Positions 42,713-51,663 of a stretch of DNA of 64,000 nt are shown in pieces. The first letter of the stretch is position 1. Each line of letters starts with the position of its first letter. Source of the DNA: CAZJAH01 sp964544155 (GTDB taxonomy: Bacteria > Bacteroidota > Ignavibacteria > Kapaibacteriales > UBA2268); contig CAZJAH010000005.1 in the NCBI GenBank assembly GCA_964544155.1, positions 49,370 to 113,369 on the forward strand, in the 5' to 3' direction. A model generated the notes under the pieces. That model saw only the letters and a list, made by a program, of their open reading frames with translations, searched no databases and was not told where the DNA came from. Position numbers and translations under genes: made by a program.

Positions 42713-42735
42713 CGAATATTGCGTTAATTGCTAAT

Positions 42736-43773
42736 TTATGAACCAAATTCTAAAGCAATTCCGATTTTATTAATCAAGCCGAGGCTTGTGGTGGGGCTGA
42801 TCGAATAATCTATTTGCCCGTTAAATCCACCGCCTATGTATTTAATCCCGAGTCCGCCCGAAAAGCCCATTTGGTCATGGCCGAACTTATAGCCGCCGCG
42901 CATAAATAGAAGATCTCTCCAACCGTACTCAGCGCCTAAAACATATTGTTCGGGAACGTCAGACAAAGTAACAAAATCAAACGCGCCGATGACTTTGTGA
43001 TCGCCTTGTTCATATAAATCACCGACAGCTGCCGCCCTGAAGGCAATAGGAAGGCTGTAGGGATAAGCATCAATACTGGCTTCCAAAGGTGCCTGATAAA
43101 GGGCGTCATTGATTTTTATAAAGTCATTAAGAGCCTGTCCTGTGTATCGCTGTTCAGTGCCGAGGTTATGAATTGAAAATCCGAGTTTCATACCTCTGAT
43201 ACCTACATCATATTTAGTACCAATATCAACTGCCAGGCCGGTACTTCCCATGTTGGCAAATGACTGGCTGACAAGCTTGGCAGTAATACCAAATGTGAAC
43301 TGTTCAGTAAGATATCCGCTGAAAGTCAGCCCGGCGGCAATATCACTAACAGTATAATACTGATTAAGGCCTTCCGGGTTATTAACAGTTGTGATTTCGA
43401 TCTCACTGGCACCAAACTGCACAAAATGCGCGGCAAGTGAATAGGATTGTCCTATAGGTAATGAAATAGCCGCGAAGTTATGATTAAAATTAGCAAACCA
43501 GGAAGAATAAGTAAAGTTTGCCGAAAGTTTGTTGACCTCAGCTATACCCGCGGGATTCCAATGTACGGCTGTCAGGTCGTTCGATATAGCGCCATAAGCG
43601 CCTCCCATAGCTGTGGCTCTGGCGCCAACGCCTATTTTAAGGAACTGTCCGCCTGCAGCTCCGACTTTGCGAAAGTCTTCACCCTTGGCAGAGCCCTGCG
43701 CCTGGCCTTCAACAGCTGAGAGCTCGCAGGTTAAAAACAGTGTTAATATAAAGACTGATATAATTTTTCTCAT
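42736..43773 (-). CDS. PorV/PorQ family outer-membrane protein
   Basis: A 345-residue outer-membrane beta-barrel protein with a signal peptide (MRKIISVFILTLFLTCELSA). Residues ~40-85 show the family signature GQFLKIGVGARATAMGGAYG followed by NDLTAVHWNPAGIA, the FadL/PorV plug region. The rest alternates beta strands and ends KIGIALEFGS with aromatic-rich strands before it. PorV of the type IX system shuttles cargo from the translocon to the attachment complex; PorQ-like relatives are common across the FCB group. It is encoded right after the 1505-residue surface protein and the TonB receptor, which suggests a shared export role. Confidence 0.88.
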   Translation of the reverse strand: MRKIISVFILTLFLTCELSAVEGQAQGSAKGEDFRKVGAAGGQFLKIGVGARATAMGGAYGAISNDLTAVHWNPAGIAEVNKLSANFTYSSWFANFNHNFAAISLPIGQSYSLAAHFVQFGASEIEITTVNNPEGLNQYYTVSDIAAGLTFSGYLTEQFTFGITAKLVSQSFANMGSTGLAVDIGTKYDVGIRGMKLGFSIHNLGTEQRYTGQALNDFIKINDALYQAPLEASIDAYPYSLPIAFRAAAVGDLYEQGDHKVIGAFDFVTLSDVPEQYVLGAEYGWRDLLFMRGGYKFGHDQMGFSGGLGIKYIGGGFNGQIDYSISPTTSLGLINKIGIALEFGS

Positions 43774-43810
43774 AATTTATTATCTCCGGTTTTTTTTCAA
43801 AATTTAGAAA

Positions 43811-43832
43811 CTGCCCGGCAACTGCCGGGCAG
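43811..43832 (-). terminator. Hairpin terminator after the 1505-residue protein gene
   Basis: CTGCCCGGCA (43811-43820) and TGCCGGGCAG (43823-43832) form a strong GC-rich hairpin directly after the stop codon at 43844. On the minus strand TTTCTAAATTTT follows. It probably ends or attenuates transcription before the PorV/PorQ gene. Confidence 0.7.
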
Positions 43833-43843
43833 TATTTTGATCT

Positions 43844-46800
43844 TTAATCTTGGGTTACGTTAAATCCGCCGACAACTATGGTGAAGTTCTTTATAACTTC
43901 AGCTCCGTCAGGAGTTGTGATATAAGCAATGAGGCTCTGGCTTGCTACTCTCTGGCTATTGCTCGAAAGCAGGTCCCATACCTCTACCGCGTGATTTGCC
44001 GGATCCGGGTCATTGAATTCATCATGCTCAGCTTCGTAAATTAGGTCGCCGGTCACAGTATAAATCTGTATGGTGCAACGTTCCGGAAGCTTTGTAATAT
44101 ATAGTTTAGCGTCATAAGGCGATGCCTGTCCCTGATGGGAGATGTAATACGGGTTAGGTACAACCTGAATTTCATCCATCATTTCATCGGTTATTTCATC
44201 GACAGGTGTTTCTGCATCGGTTACTTTTACAAGTACTTTAGCTCCCGGCATAGGAAATCCCTGCGCGCCTCCGAATGATTCAAAAGCTATCTGGTCACCG
44301 GGCTGAAAATCAGGCCCTCTTGTATCAGGATAATTATCAACCGGGGTCCAAATTTGGCCTTGTGAATTTATACTGCCCTTATTAGGATAATCCATTATGT
44401 ATTGAACGCCGCCTATATTTAGTATGTGCACGAAATCAATCCAGTCGTCAGTATTTAACGCTTTACCGGATTTGTAATATCTGTTTTGCACACCGGCATT
44501 TACTCTGTCTCTTGGCTGTAAATCGTAATTAACAGCGTATTCATTAGGAATTGCCAACTGATTTCTTTTATCAAAGGCGCTGTTATTATTAAAGCCGTTT
44601 ACCCATGGGTAAGCTGCCAGATTGTATTTGCCGATGAATGTATCAGGATCTATATCATTATCAGGAAGATTCCTGGGATCAGGATAATATCTTGGCGATT
44701 CACCCTGGATAGAAATTATCGTATCTATAGGAATATTGATCGGATCCATATTTTCCGGATACCTTACGGTAGTATTACCGCCGTCTTCTGTGGGCCTGTC
44801 GTATTCAGTAACGTTTCTCACATTTACATTAAGGTATTCACATACAAACAGTTCCGGCCCGCCATTAGCCCATAATATCTCAAGCGTATCCAGTCCGCCT
44901 TCGGTGAATTCTACTATATACCTGCCCGGGCCGTTATTGAAGCTAGCAAACTCGGTTGTTCCAAAACCACCGATTAAACCGGTTTCAGGAACTATTCTAC
45001 GGTCAGTCACATTGACTCCGATGGCGGATGTGCTCTGCACTATATCAGGGTCGCGTTTTAGATTCGCCGGCCCTATAAGCTGATAGTAATTTAGAGGTGT
45101 TATGGCTTCAGACTGAAGTACTTCTGCATCGTACGGCCTGTAAATACCCCCAAACTGCCTGAGTGAATAATCAAATGTAAATCCTAAAGTACCGTAAGCG
45201 GGAGGGATCATACCGTTAGGTTCGGGTAAGAATCCTGTACCGATCGTGTAACAAAAACCGCCGCTTTGGAAGTTTCCGGTTGTAAAAGTGCCGGTCCTCT
45301 GTATTATCTCGGTATTATCCCAAATTCCAAACCTGATAGTATCCTTAGAAATTGGATCAATGATAGTTGAATCAGCAATTACATACGAGAATGCGTCTTC
45401 GGTAAATGCGCCTCTGATTGAAAGCTGGCAAGGCTCAATTTCATAACCGGAAACATCATTGAATAATATTTCATTATTTCTGGTATTTCTTAAGGTTATT
45501 TCATTTTGATACAAGCCAAACATTTTAGTATCGGTTTCTTCCCTGCCGGGTATATTTAATTCCCTGAGAAGCCAGTAAGGCTCGAAACTCAATTCTAAAG
45601 TATCGCCGGAGAATAATTGTTTAACTCTGTCAGGATCTATAGAGAAAAATTCAAAGTCATATAATCCTCCGATTTCAGAAGAATCGACATGAATAATTTC
45701 GAAATTAACATCTCTGCTTACCGGTGATGCGTAAGGTATAGTCCTCTGGAAGTTTGAAAGCCCTTCCTGTCCGTCGTTAAATTTCGATGGTGTAGGCTGA
45801 TTGTAATCACCTTCATCCCAGGCCAGTAATTTATAATAATAATCAACGTTGTTGATCAATTTTTCTGTATCTGTGACTTCTTCTTCAAATATTATCTCAG
45901 CATCAAGGTTGTCATCGCCGATATCGGTAAATGTCCTTCCGTTGGTTACTTCGTCCATATAAGGCACTATTACTTCATTTCTGACATCAAGCCTTTCGGT
46001 AAAGTCAGGGAATTCAGCAGCTCCGACACCGGTCTGGATAGCATTATATACAAAGTCAAGAGTACTGGTAATATGATTTTTGTCTATTACAATGCTGTTG
46101 AAATTTGTCCGCCATGTAAGCCTGTCGATGATAAACCCTGAAGAAACATTTGCGGGTTTATAAGTATCTTTCAGATAAATTGTCTGCTTATAAACATGCC
46201 CCTGATCGGTAGTATCGTAAATAATACCGTCTTCTGGCAGTTGCTGGTACTCCGACGAAGAAATCTCAGTTGAAATTCTTTCATAGTAAAGAGGGTTGTA
46301 ATTAATCAAAGCTTCATTCAGATATACGACGCCTACCAAAGCGCTGTCAAAAATTATCTGATCGGCTTCAGGATCATAGTTGTACCAGATATGCCCTTCC
46401 TGTGTACCTGTCAGCTGTAGATTGGGGTCCTCATCTGCCATTTCTCTGAAAAAACTTCCCCAGGGCCTTTCAGAACTGGATGAATCAATATAGCTTACCA
46501 AGGGCAGATATGAGCCGTTAATCGCGTAATTTACGCTGTCAGGCAGCATTTCGCAGGGGCTGCATACGCGCATTACTCTGATAGCCATGGTATCGATAAT
46601 ATTACCCTGTTTATCAGTATATGGCCCCAGGATCCTCAATGAATCGATCATTGGCATATCCGTATTATCGGGATCGGTTCCGGCCCTTCTTACTGATTTT
46701 TGGAATGCATTTGGGATACTCCAGCTCGCAATGGGCCTCCAGCCAAGCGGGCCTCTTCCGCCAGGATATTCCTGTGATGGTGATATATTATCTACCGCGT

Positions 46801-48361
46801 AAGCATCCAGATCAGGCCTTCTCGCTCTATATAGAGTATAGCCAAGGAAACTCATTCCGGATTCGTATTCATCGGTTGAAAGTTCGGCTGTGGAATCCCA
46901 TGTAATCTGAATACCGTGGTTCAGCGGTTTCCAGTCGACGAATCTTGAACGCCTGGGCGGTGTTGGAGCGCGGAAGTTATTATCATATACTTCCTGTGCG
47001 AAAATATCCTTTCTTTCAAGTTCAGCCATATCCTCGCATGTACCGTCAGCCTGATCCTGGCCTTTAGCGGAATTCGCGAGTATAATACCAACCACTACCC
47101 TTGCCGTATCATCAGGCCGCATGTGATATGGGCCTGTGGACATCATAAACCGTTTGTCGCCGGGGCCGTCATCGCCGTCCCTTAAGCCTGAAGAAAGGAA
47201 TAGGTATCTTTGCTCATCATCGTCTATATCATCAGCAATATTCCAGTTTCTGAAAGTAGTCAGTCCTATTTGTTCTTCGTTAGAATAAACTTTTTTGTCT
47301 TTTCTGATTAATAGGTCTTCGTCCACAGCCGGTGATTCGAGAAAGTCAAAACCAAGATAACCGAATCCGTGGCCTGCCTCACCGCGGTCAGTATTAGTCC
47401 ACTGTACCGCCATGTTTAGTGATTCATCGCAATCATAAAATTTGCATCGGTCATTCGATGCACCCGCCTGTGTATTCGGGGCCCGGGCAAGGTCAACATC
47501 CATTACCGGAGCCATATAGCAGTTAAAGAGCGTATCGTCGCTCATATTGATAATGTCATAAGCGATAAAGATAAAATCTCGGTAATCTCCAAATCCCCAT
47601 GAGTAAATAGTCTGCTCAAACTGAAGCCTGAGCGGATATCCGTCATTACGACGGCGGGATGCGCCGCCGTCAAAATAATTCAGGTCGGTATCTTTAAAAG
47701 TAGCGAATATATCTTCGCCGGAAATGAAAGCCGGACCCTTTGGATGAACACTTAGAGACCTGTCGCCATTATCATCAATATATTCTCCGAAATACCTGTC
47801 AACTCTCAGTGTGTCATTTGGATCATCACTGGAATCCCATATAGGCCATGCTTCTCCGTCTGTAGGTATCAGAGGTTCGCCGTCCTGCCGGAAATCTGTC
47901 GAGAAGTAAGTTCTGTATTTTGTTATATTATCAGGATCTGCCTGGTCACCCTCGCTTATCCTTCCGGGTACAAACCAAGACCTGGCATTATTGGGATTAT
48001 AAGACACCTCGACCATGTTTCGAAGTGAATCGGGATCATCTTGCCTGCGTTTTTGCGCCGCAATCCAAATTCCTCCGCCAAAGATATACTGGTTACGTGA
48101 ACCCCGGGGCCAGTAGCCGCCGCCGTCACTATTTCTAACATCCAGGCCAAAAATACCGTAGTTTGTCGTATAGAACTCTATATTGCTAACAGTATTTAGC
48201 TGTAGGTCAAAAAGGCTTACTGCCTGCCTCTGCAGTTCTGCACCGCCTTTTTCTTTTTCTTTCAGTGCTTTTTCACTGATATAAGCATTTGCCTCTAAAG
48301 CCCCGGCCATAAATACCACGGCAATTAAGGCCAATGCTATTCTGTGCATTAATTTTAGCAT
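43844..48361 (-). CDS. Giant secreted/surface protein with T9SS-like C-terminus
   Basis: A 1505-residue exported protein. I choose the ATG at 48361 (MLKLMHRIALALIAVVFMAG), preceded by GGAG, instead of upstream in-frame starts. The body is beta-rich, with many Asp/Asn-rich loops and no recognised enzyme motif; there are two early segments (YGIFGLDVRNSDGGGYWPRG and NQYIFGGGIWIAAQKRR) seen in large FCB-group surface proteins. Near the C-terminus come VVPNPYYISHQGQ, CTIQIYTVTGDLIYEAEHD and a final beta strand, resembling T9SS type-A sorting domains but less regular. It lies between the TonB receptor and the PorV/PorQ gene. Likely displayed or released at the surface; the role is unknown. Confidence 0.75.
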   Translation of the reverse strand: MLKLMHRIALALIAVVFMAGALEANAYISEKALKEKEKGGAELQRQAVSLFDLQLNTVSNIEFYTTNYGIFGLDVRNSDGGGYWPRGSRNQYIFGGGIWIAAQKRRQDDPDSLRNMVEVSYNPNNARSWFVPGRISEGDQADPDNITKYRTYFSTDFRQDGEPLIPTDGEAWPIWDSSDDPNDTLRVDRYFGEYIDDNGDRSLSVHPKGPAFISGEDIFATFKDTDLNYFDGGASRRRNDGYPLRLQFEQTIYSWGFGDYRDFIFIAYDIINMSDDTLFNCYMAPVMDVDLARAPNTQAGASNDRCKFYDCDESLNMAVQWTNTDRGEAGHGFGYLGFDFLESPAVDEDLLIRKDKKVYSNEEQIGLTTFRNWNIADDIDDDEQRYLFLSSGLRDGDDGPGDKRFMMSTGPYHMRPDDTARVVVGIILANSAKGQDQADGTCEDMAELERKDIFAQEVYDNNFRAPTPPRRSRFVDWKPLNHGIQITWDSTAELSTDEYESGMSFLGYTLYRARRPDLDAYAVDNISPSQEYPGGRGPLGWRPIASWSIPNAFQKSVRRAGTDPDNTDMPMIDSLRILGPYTDKQGNIIDTMAIRVMRVCSPCEMLPDSVNYAINGSYLPLVSYIDSSSSERPWGSFFREMADEDPNLQLTGTQEGHIWYNYDPEADQIIFDSALVGVVYLNEALINYNPLYYERISTEISSSEYQQLPEDGIIYDTTDQGHVYKQTIYLKDTYKPANVSSGFIIDRLTWRTNFNSIVIDKNHITSTLDFVYNAIQTGVGAAEFPDFTERLDVRNEVIVPYMDEVTNGRTFTDIGDDNLDAEIIFEEEVTDTEKLINNVDYYYKLLAWDEGDYNQPTPSKFNDGQEGLSNFQRTIPYASPVSRDVNFEIIHVDSSEIGGLYDFEFFSIDPDRVKQLFSGDTLELSFEPYWLLRELNIPGREETDTKMFGLYQNEITLRNTRNNEILFNDVSGYEIEPCQLSIRGAFTEDAFSYVIADSTIIDPISKDTIRFGIWDNTEIIQRTGTFTTGNFQSGGFCYTIGTGFLPEPNGMIPPAYGTLGFTFDYSLRQFGGIYRPYDAEVLQSEAITPLNYYQLIGPANLKRDPDIVQSTSAIGVNVTDRRIVPETGLIGGFGTTEFASFNNGPGRYIVEFTEGGLDTLEILWANGGPELFVCEYLNVNVRNVTEYDRPTEDGGNTTVRYPENMDPINIPIDTIISIQGESPRYYPDPRNLPDNDIDPDTFIGKYNLAAYPWVNGFNNNSAFDKRNQLAIPNEYAVNYDLQPRDRVNAGVQNRYYKSGKALNTDDWIDFVHILNIGGVQYIMDYPNKGSINSQGQIWTPVDNYPDTRGPDFQPGDQIAFESFGGAQGFPMPGAKVLVKVTDAETPVDEITDEMMDEIQVVPNPYYISHQGQASPYDAKLYITKLPERCTIQIYTVTGDLIYEAEHDEFNDPDPANHAVEVWDLLSSNSQRVASQSLIAYITTPDGAEVIKNFTIVVGGFNVTQD

Positions 48362-48438
48362 ATAATTCTCCATTTCTATTTCAATTATATTTATTTTTCT
48401 TTTTTTCAAATCTTTCATTAAACCAGAATCTTATCTGA

Positions 48439-51400
48439 CTAGAATCTTATCATGAAACCAAGATATACAGTCCTCGGAATCTGGAAACGCCCTTTAAAGG
48501 CAAGAGCATCTTCAACATATCTGAAGTAGGCGTCATATTTTTCCTGCTGGGTAACTACGCCGTTGTTATCGGAATCAGCATTCGCGTTATAAAGCCTGTT
48601 ACCGTAATTATCATATTGTGTTGACTGGAATGTTTCCGCGTTTCCGTAATCAACATCTCTATACCATGTTACAGCGCTGAAATCGCCGATTTTTCTTTCA
48701 AGTGTAATTCCGTCATCAAGCGGATCACCGGTTGCGCTATAAACTGATCTGGCTGCTGTTCTGTTCAGGAGGTTGAAGACATCAAAGAAAAATTCAAGTG
48801 TTGTATTACCCACGCCTTCACCGAAATAATCGTTCAGAGGGAATCTTCTTGAAAACCTCAGGTTAACAGTCCAGTAATCAGGCTGCCTTTCTCCGTTGAT
48901 CTCGCCAAGAGGCGTGCCGGCGCGGTCTGTTGCCGTATAAGGCAGGCCCGTCTGATAAATACCCGTAAAGCTGATTATGGTATTTTCGAGTAGATGAATA
49001 CCGCCGATAGCCGGGCCCTGGTCATTATTCCAGGCTAAGTTGAATACAGTGTTCAGTGTATGGGTTCTGTCAAAGCCTAAAGTATACTCTGCTAAAGGAA
49101 ACATACGTGCATTCGTGAAAGGATCAGTCAGCACATTAAAGTTTGTTGTGGGAGATGTTGATGTTCCTGTTGCTCTTGCTAATGTATAGTTGACCTGGAA
49201 TCCAAAATGATTTGTCGGCCTTTTTCTCAATGTAAATTCCAAACCTCTTGAATTACCGTACTCAGCAACGGTGTATTGGAAATACGGATCGGGTACAGCC
49301 GGTATCTGCTGAACTCCCAAAAGGTTATAAACATCTTTGTAGTATGCTGTTAAGTCAAACATGAAATCATCTGTCAGCTGATGAGCGTAAGATACTTCAT
49401 AGGAATTTGTCCTTTGGGCATCCATATTGGGATTACCAAGTATATCGCCTGACCGGAGCACATCAACCGCGAATTTATCATAGAGATGCTGCAGCTGAGG
49501 CATCTGGAAATATAATCCATAGCCAATCGAGATCTTAGAGCGGTCTGTTACAGGATATGTAACACTCAATCTGGGGCTTACCTGATACTTGATTGATGCT
49601 TCGCCAAAACCTGAGTCCGCTGTTATCGAAACAAAGTTTGCATTTGATTCAAGCCTGTATTGGGCATTTGGATCGAACAGGTCAAACCTTAAACCCGGAT
49701 TAAACACAATACCTTTATATGAGATCTGATCCTGTACAAAAAATCCAAATTTCATAGGTTTATAGGGTTTGCTTGTTTTCTGGTAAACTTCTTCGTTATC
49801 GGCATAAATATTACCGCCTGATCTATCAGTATATAGATCGAAAAACGGATTGCCGTCAAAAGGATTTCCATTATAATGCCTGTGAGCTTCCTGGAATTGA
49901 ATATCAAATCCTGATTTTAAGGTATGGCTGAAATCTCCATGCTCTAAAACAGAAGTTAATGAACCGTCCACTTTCCAGTAGCTGTGAGACCTGAATTGAA
50001 AACCACTGCCGCCGTGCGAAACAAAAAGCTGATTGTAACCGTAAGGATTGTTGGTAGTTGTCCTGTTTATGTTTCCTTCATAATAACCGGTCAGAGGATT
50101 TCTTACGGGCAGTTCTAACTGTAAATAACCATCATCAGTAGTTGAAGGAGCATACACGGGAGTGTAAATATCAACTATATTATCATTGCCGGGAACCAGT
50201 GTGTTGCCCCGCACCGAGTAATCGTCAGTCGGTTCCACAATCTCAAATCCGGAAAAGAATCCTGGATCTTCCCAACCGACACGGCGTCCTGCTTCTTCAT
50301 CATTCTGATTATATGATAAAGTTAATTCGTAAAATGCCTTGTCGCTTAATGTATGGTTGATTCTTGCATAGTAATTCGTAACAAACTGATTAATTACATT
50401 CTGCTTCGCGACGTTTTCAGGAATACCATTAGAAGATCCGTTTAAAATTCCTTCCTGATCGGCATATAACCATCCCCAGCTCGCGTTTTCAAAATTGGAC
50501 AATCCGTACATACTGCCAAGTATCAATGATATATTCTTTGTAACGGCAAATTTCATACGGCCGGTTATGTTTTTTTTCCATGAACCTTCATTTTCAAGTT
50601 GGCCCAGGTTATTACCTATTGGGTCGTAAATATCGTATGAATTTCCTCCGTATTTTTCGTTAAAATATAATCCGGATAGATAGAAAGTTGAGTTATTTAA
50701 AATAGGAATCGGGCCGCCAATACCAAATTCGATATTATGCTCCTGTGATCCCTGCCATTTCGCACCTTCGCCTCGTTCAAATATTTCGAGCTCATCGCCT
50801 CTGCGAATCAGATCAATACCGGAACCCTGACTGCCAAACAGCGCCGGCATATCTGTCCTCCAGCGCATAAATCCTTCGTATCTGTTTATGCGTCCGGTTT
50901 TAACAACTGTATTAACGATTCCGCCCATAGCGTCACCGTATTCAGCCGAGAAGCTTCCGGATAGTACCTGAACTTCTTCGGTTGCAAACGGGGAAACCAT
51001 AGGATAGTATGTTCCGCCGCTGGCGCCAAATCCGCCTGTAAACTGATTACTGACGTTCAGCCCGTCAACCCTTATCTGTGTATCCGAATCACGGCTGCCT
51101 CTTATGTTCCAGCCGTTTCCGGTACTCTGTACACCGGCTGACTGGCTTACTATACTGGCGATACCTTCCCTTGCAACAGTAGAGATATCATCCGAATTAA
51201 AAGTTTGTTTGGAGCCGATATCATTTTTATCGACCATCTTATCACCAGTGATTTCAATTACTTCGGTTGTTACGCCTAATTCTTCAAGCGTAACATTCAC
51301 TTCTGTAACATCGTCAGCGTTTATCCTGACCTTCTTCCTGACTTCGCCTTTACCGACAGCACGGAAAATTACAGTGTAAGTTCCCGAATTGATATTTACT

Positions 51401-51594
51401 ATGGTAAAGCTGCCGTCAGGATTCCTGACATTAGTACCGCGCGTGGTACCTTCGAGCATAACCGTGGCACCCATAACAGGCTTGCCTTCGCCATCGACTA
51501 CCTTGCCTTTCAGTATGCCGTATATACTGGCATAAGAAACGGACGGCAGAGCCATCATTGCCACTAAAAGAATTAGAATAAATCTTCGCATCAT
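48439..51594 (-). CDS. TonB-dependent receptor with carboxypeptidase-regulatory domain
   Basis: A 1051-residue outer-membrane receptor. I use the ATG at 51594 (MMRRFILILLVAMMALPS), since GGGAG lies just before it. After the signal comes a CarboxypepD_reg beta-sandwich (~25-110; GKVVDGEGKPVMGATVMLEG). The plug domain follows (~125-230; IASIVSQSAGVQ, GWNIRGSRDSDTQIRVDGLN, and SAEYGDAMGGIVNTVVKTG). The 22-strand barrel fills the rest and ends in YLGFMIRF with a terminal Phe as recognised by the Bam machinery. It resembles SusC-like and Oar-like receptors, but no SusD partner is adjacent. The ligand is unknown; Oar-type proteins can also take part in protein export. Confidence 0.92.
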   Translation of the reverse strand: MMRRFILILLVAMMALPSVSYASIYGILKGKVVDGEGKPVMGATVMLEGTTRGTNVRNPDGSFTIVNINSGTYTVIFRAVGKGEVRKKVRINADDVTEVNVTLEELGVTTEVIEITGDKMVDKNDIGSKQTFNSDDISTVAREGIASIVSQSAGVQSTGNGWNIRGSRDSDTQIRVDGLNVSNQFTGGFGASGGTYYPMVSPFATEEVQVLSGSFSAEYGDAMGGIVNTVVKTGRINRYEGFMRWRTDMPALFGSQGSGIDLIRRGDELEIFERGEGAKWQGSQEHNIEFGIGGPIPILNNSTFYLSGLYFNEKYGGNSYDIYDPIGNNLGQLENEGSWKKNITGRMKFAVTKNISLILGSMYGLSNFENASWGWLYADQEGILNGSSNGIPENVAKQNVINQFVTNYYARINHTLSDKAFYELTLSYNQNDEEAGRRVGWEDPGFFSGFEIVEPTDDYSVRGNTLVPGNDNIVDIYTPVYAPSTTDDGYLQLELPVRNPLTGYYEGNINRTTTNNPYGYNQLFVSHGGSGFQFRSHSYWKVDGSLTSVLEHGDFSHTLKSGFDIQFQEAHRHYNGNPFDGNPFFDLYTDRSGGNIYADNEEVYQKTSKPYKPMKFGFFVQDQISYKGIVFNPGLRFDLFDPNAQYRLESNANFVSITADSGFGEASIKYQVSPRLSVTYPVTDRSKISIGYGLYFQMPQLQHLYDKFAVDVLRSGDILGNPNMDAQRTNSYEVSYAHQLTDDFMFDLTAYYKDVYNLLGVQQIPAVPDPYFQYTVAEYGNSRGLEFTLRKRPTNHFGFQVNYTLARATGTSTSPTTNFNVLTDPFTNARMFPLAEYTLGFDRTHTLNTVFNLAWNNDQGPAIGGIHLLENTIISFTGIYQTGLPYTATDRAGTPLGEINGERQPDYWTVNLRFSRRFPLNDYFGEGVGNTTLEFFFDVFNLLNRTAARSVYSATGDPLDDGITLERKIGDFSAVTWYRDVDYGNAETFQSTQYDNYGNRLYNANADSDNNGVVTQQEKYDAYFRYVEDALAFKGRFQIPRTVYLGFMIRF

Positions 51595-51663
51595 AAAAAC
51601 TCCCATTATTCTACTATTATTTATGATTTTAAAAAGTAAAAATTTCTATTTGTTAAAATCCGA

